Part shown: piece after piece, positions 56,326 to 59,776 of the stretch | How positions within the stretch are numbered: position 1 is the first letter of the stretch | Layout of the letters: every line of letters starts with the position of its first letter | From: Burkholderiales bacterium | GTDB taxonomy: Bacteria > Pseudomonadota > Gammaproteobacteria > Burkholderiales > Burkholderiaceae_E | Reading direction: 5' to 3' | NCBI GenBank assembly: GCA_029977705.1 | Contig: JAPOKJ010000020.1 | Span: forward strand, 1 to 59,776 | DNA length: 59,776 bases | Notes under the pieces: model-generated | What the model saw: only the letters and a program-made list of their open reading frames with translations | Databases searched by the model: none | What the model was told of the DNA's origin: nothing | Position numbers and translations under genes: made by a program

Positions 56326-57732
56326 GTGCTCTTTCCTGTCATTTTGTCCGGTGGTTCCGGCACCCGCCTGTGGCCAGTATCGCGCAGCGCGATGCCCAAA
56401 CAGTTCTTGCCGCTCGTCGGCTCGCAAACGCTGTTCCAGCAGACCGTCTGTCGCTGCGAGGGCTTGCCTGAACTGCAGCCGCCGCTCGTGGTCACCAACG
56501 ATGACCACCGCTTCATCGTGGCCGAGCAGTTGCGCGACCTGGGCAAGACCGACACTGCCGTCCTGCTCGAGCCTGTCGCCCGCAACACCGCCCCGGCCAT
56601 TGCCGCCGCCGCCTTTGCAGCCCTCGAGCGAGCCGCCGATGCCTTGCTGCTGGTCATGCCCTCCGATCACATCGTACGCGACCCGGCCGCCTTTCGCGAC
56701 GCTGTGGAAGCCACCCTGCAGGACGCCCGGGCGGGTCGCCTCGTCACCTTCGGCATCGTCCCGACCGGCCCCGAAACAGGCTACGGATATATCGAAAAAG
56801 GTGGCCAGCTGGATGACCCTGGCACCTTCTCGGTCAAGTCCTTCAAGGAAAAGCCCGCGCTCGAGACGGCACGCGCCTTCGTCGCATCCGGCCAGTTCTT
56901 CTGGAATGCCGGCATTTTCCTGTTCTCGGCACAACGCTTCCTCGAAGAGCTCAAAGCCTGCGAACCCGCCATCCATGACTGCGTCGAGCGTGCCTACCGC
57001 CAGGCCCGTCGCGACCCGGACTTCCTCAGACTGGCCAAGGACGAGTTCTCTGCGGCCCCGTCCATATCGGTCGACTATGCCGTCATGGAACGAACCCTCA
57101 GGGCCGCCGTGCGCCCGGTTGAATGCGGCTGGAACGACGTCGGCTCATGGTCTTCGATCTGGGAAGTCAACGACAAGGACACGCAAGGCAATGTACTGTC
57201 GGCGGGCGGCATTGCCATCGATACCCGCAATACCCTGGTATCGAGCAAGCGCATCGTCGCCACCGTCGGCGTCGAAGACCTGCTGGTCATCGACTCGGAT
57301 GATGCCTTGCTGGTGGCACATCGTTCGCAGGCGCAAAGAACCAAGGATGTCGTCGACATCCTCAAGTCGCGGGGCAACCAGTCCTGGCAATTCCACCGCA
57401 AGGTTGCGCGCCCCTGGGGCTCGTATGACTCGATCGATGCCTCCGAGCGGTTTCAGGTCAAGCGCATTACCGTCAAGCCCGGCGCCTCATTGAGCCTGCA
57501 GATGCATCACCATCGCGCCGAGCACTGGATTGTTGTCAGCGGCACGGCCCGCATCACCAAGGGTGACGAAACCTTTGTCCTGAGCGAGAACCAGTCCACC
57601 TACATCCCTCTTGGCGTCACCCACCGCCTGGAAAACCCGGGCAAGATTCCGCTCGAGCTGATCGAGGTGCAAAGCGGCTCCTACCTGGGCGAAGACGACA
57701 TTGTCCGTTTCGAGGACAAGTACGGGCGTTGA
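56326..57732 (+). CDS. manC: Mannose-1-phosphate guanylyltransferase / mannose-6-phosphate isomerase
   Basis: 468 residues. The nucleotidyltransferase motif FPVILSGGSGTRLWPVSR and FKEKP are intact, and the C-terminal cupin-type isomerase domain has QMHHHRAEHWIVVSGTA. It makes GDP-mannose. GTG 56326 is chosen because AAGAGGT lies 5 bases upstream and the frame upstream has no family-like sequence. Together with phosphomannomutase, gmd and rmd it predicts GDP-D-rhamnose or a related sugar nucleotide. Confidence 0.95.
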   Translation: MLFPVILSGGSGTRLWPVSRSAMPKQFLPLVGSQTLFQQTVCRCEGLPELQPPLVVTNDDHRFIVAEQLRDLGKTDTAVLLEPVARNTAPAIAAAAFAALERAADALLLVMPSDHIVRDPAAFRDAVEATLQDARAGRLVTFGIVPTGPETGYGYIEKGGQLDDPGTFSVKSFKEKPALETARAFVASGQFFWNAGIFLFSAQRFLEELKACEPAIHDCVERAYRQARRDPDFLRLAKDEFSAAPSISVDYAVMERTLRAAVRPVECGWNDVGSWSSIWEVNDKDTQGNVLSAGGIAIDTRNTLVSSKRIVATVGVEDLLVIDSDDALLVAHRSQAQRTKDVVDILKSRGNQSWQFHRKVARPWGSYDSIDASERFQVKRITVKPGASLSLQMHHHRAEHWIVVSGTARITKGDETFVLSENQSTYIPLGVTHRLENPGKIPLELIEVQSGSYLGEDDIVRFEDKYGR

Positions 57733-57740
57733 AGGTGCAC

Positions 57741-57755
57741 GCGGCGGATCGCCGC
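57741..57755. terminator. Possible hairpin between convergent manC and rmd
   Basis: GCGGCG-GAT-CGCCGC is a perfect 6-bp stem with a 3-base loop in the 26-base gap between convergent genes. No T-run follows, so it is only a candidate. Confidence 0.35.
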
Positions 57756-57758
57756 CGC

Positions 57759-59776
<2,018 letters not shown>

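Overview
This is a GC-rich, gene-dense chromosomal window of about 60 kb. It most resembles a betaproteobacterium, probably Burkholderiales. The reasons are the pcm-like / rhodanese / tolC / waaA gene order, a single-chain pyruvate carboxylase, a periplasmic TRAP binding protein and the general style of the proteins. The genus cannot be named from the sequence. No insertion sequences, prophage genes or CRISPR arrays were seen, and almost all bases are coding.

The most unusual content is two related gene modules that look like parts of one envelope export system for large repeat proteins. Module A (bases 1-9758, plus strand) encodes the end of a giant cadherin-like protein with a C-terminal membrane segment, a GAF-HlyD adaptor, an M50 zinc protease fused to an N-terminal PqqD-like domain and a C-terminal HlyD domain, a shortened SecA-like ATPase, a small periplasmic adaptor and a GGDEF diguanylate cyclase. 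Module B (24159-36003, minus strand) encodes a lipoprotein, a BcsE-family protein, a repeat protein with an N-terminal LEPR-XLL-like motif, a TolC-like outer-membrane lipoprotein with an extra C-terminal domain, an adaptor, a second GAF-HlyD and a second M50-HlyD fusion. Several junctions overlap by 4 bases. No type I secretion ABC transporter and no RTX repeats are present. My reading is that the M50-HlyD protein replaces the usual inner-membrane exporter, that the SecA-like protein could supply energy, that the PqqD-like domain could recognise the substrate N terminus, and that cyclic di-GMP is involved. That reading is inference; the domains and gene order are seen directly.

Between the modules (9785-24101) lie mostly housekeeping or metabolic genes: allantoinase PuuE, a TRAP binding protein, a cupin protein, an orphan UgpC ATPase, an EamA transporter, an Ada-AlkA / Ogt alkylation-repair pair, a thioesterase and pyruvate carboxylase. 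A subtilisin-like lipoprotein with a small secreted partner sits directly beside module B. A 19-bp near-perfect palindrome lies between pyruvate carboxylase and this protease.

From 36002 to 50872 the window carries aminopeptidase N, fructose-1,6-bisphosphatase, tRNA-Gly(CCC), trmB, uppP, a NarL-type regulator with a hybrid 7TM histidine kinase, a TetR-MFP-RND efflux operon with a palindromic operator, a pcm-like gene and a rhodanese gene. From 50922 to the end are tolC, waaA and sugar-nucleotide genes: rmlD, a phosphomannomutase, a mannose-1-phosphate guanylyltransferase, rmd and gmd. Together these predict GDP-D-rhamnose synthesis and probably an O-antigen or capsule locus that continues beyond the window.
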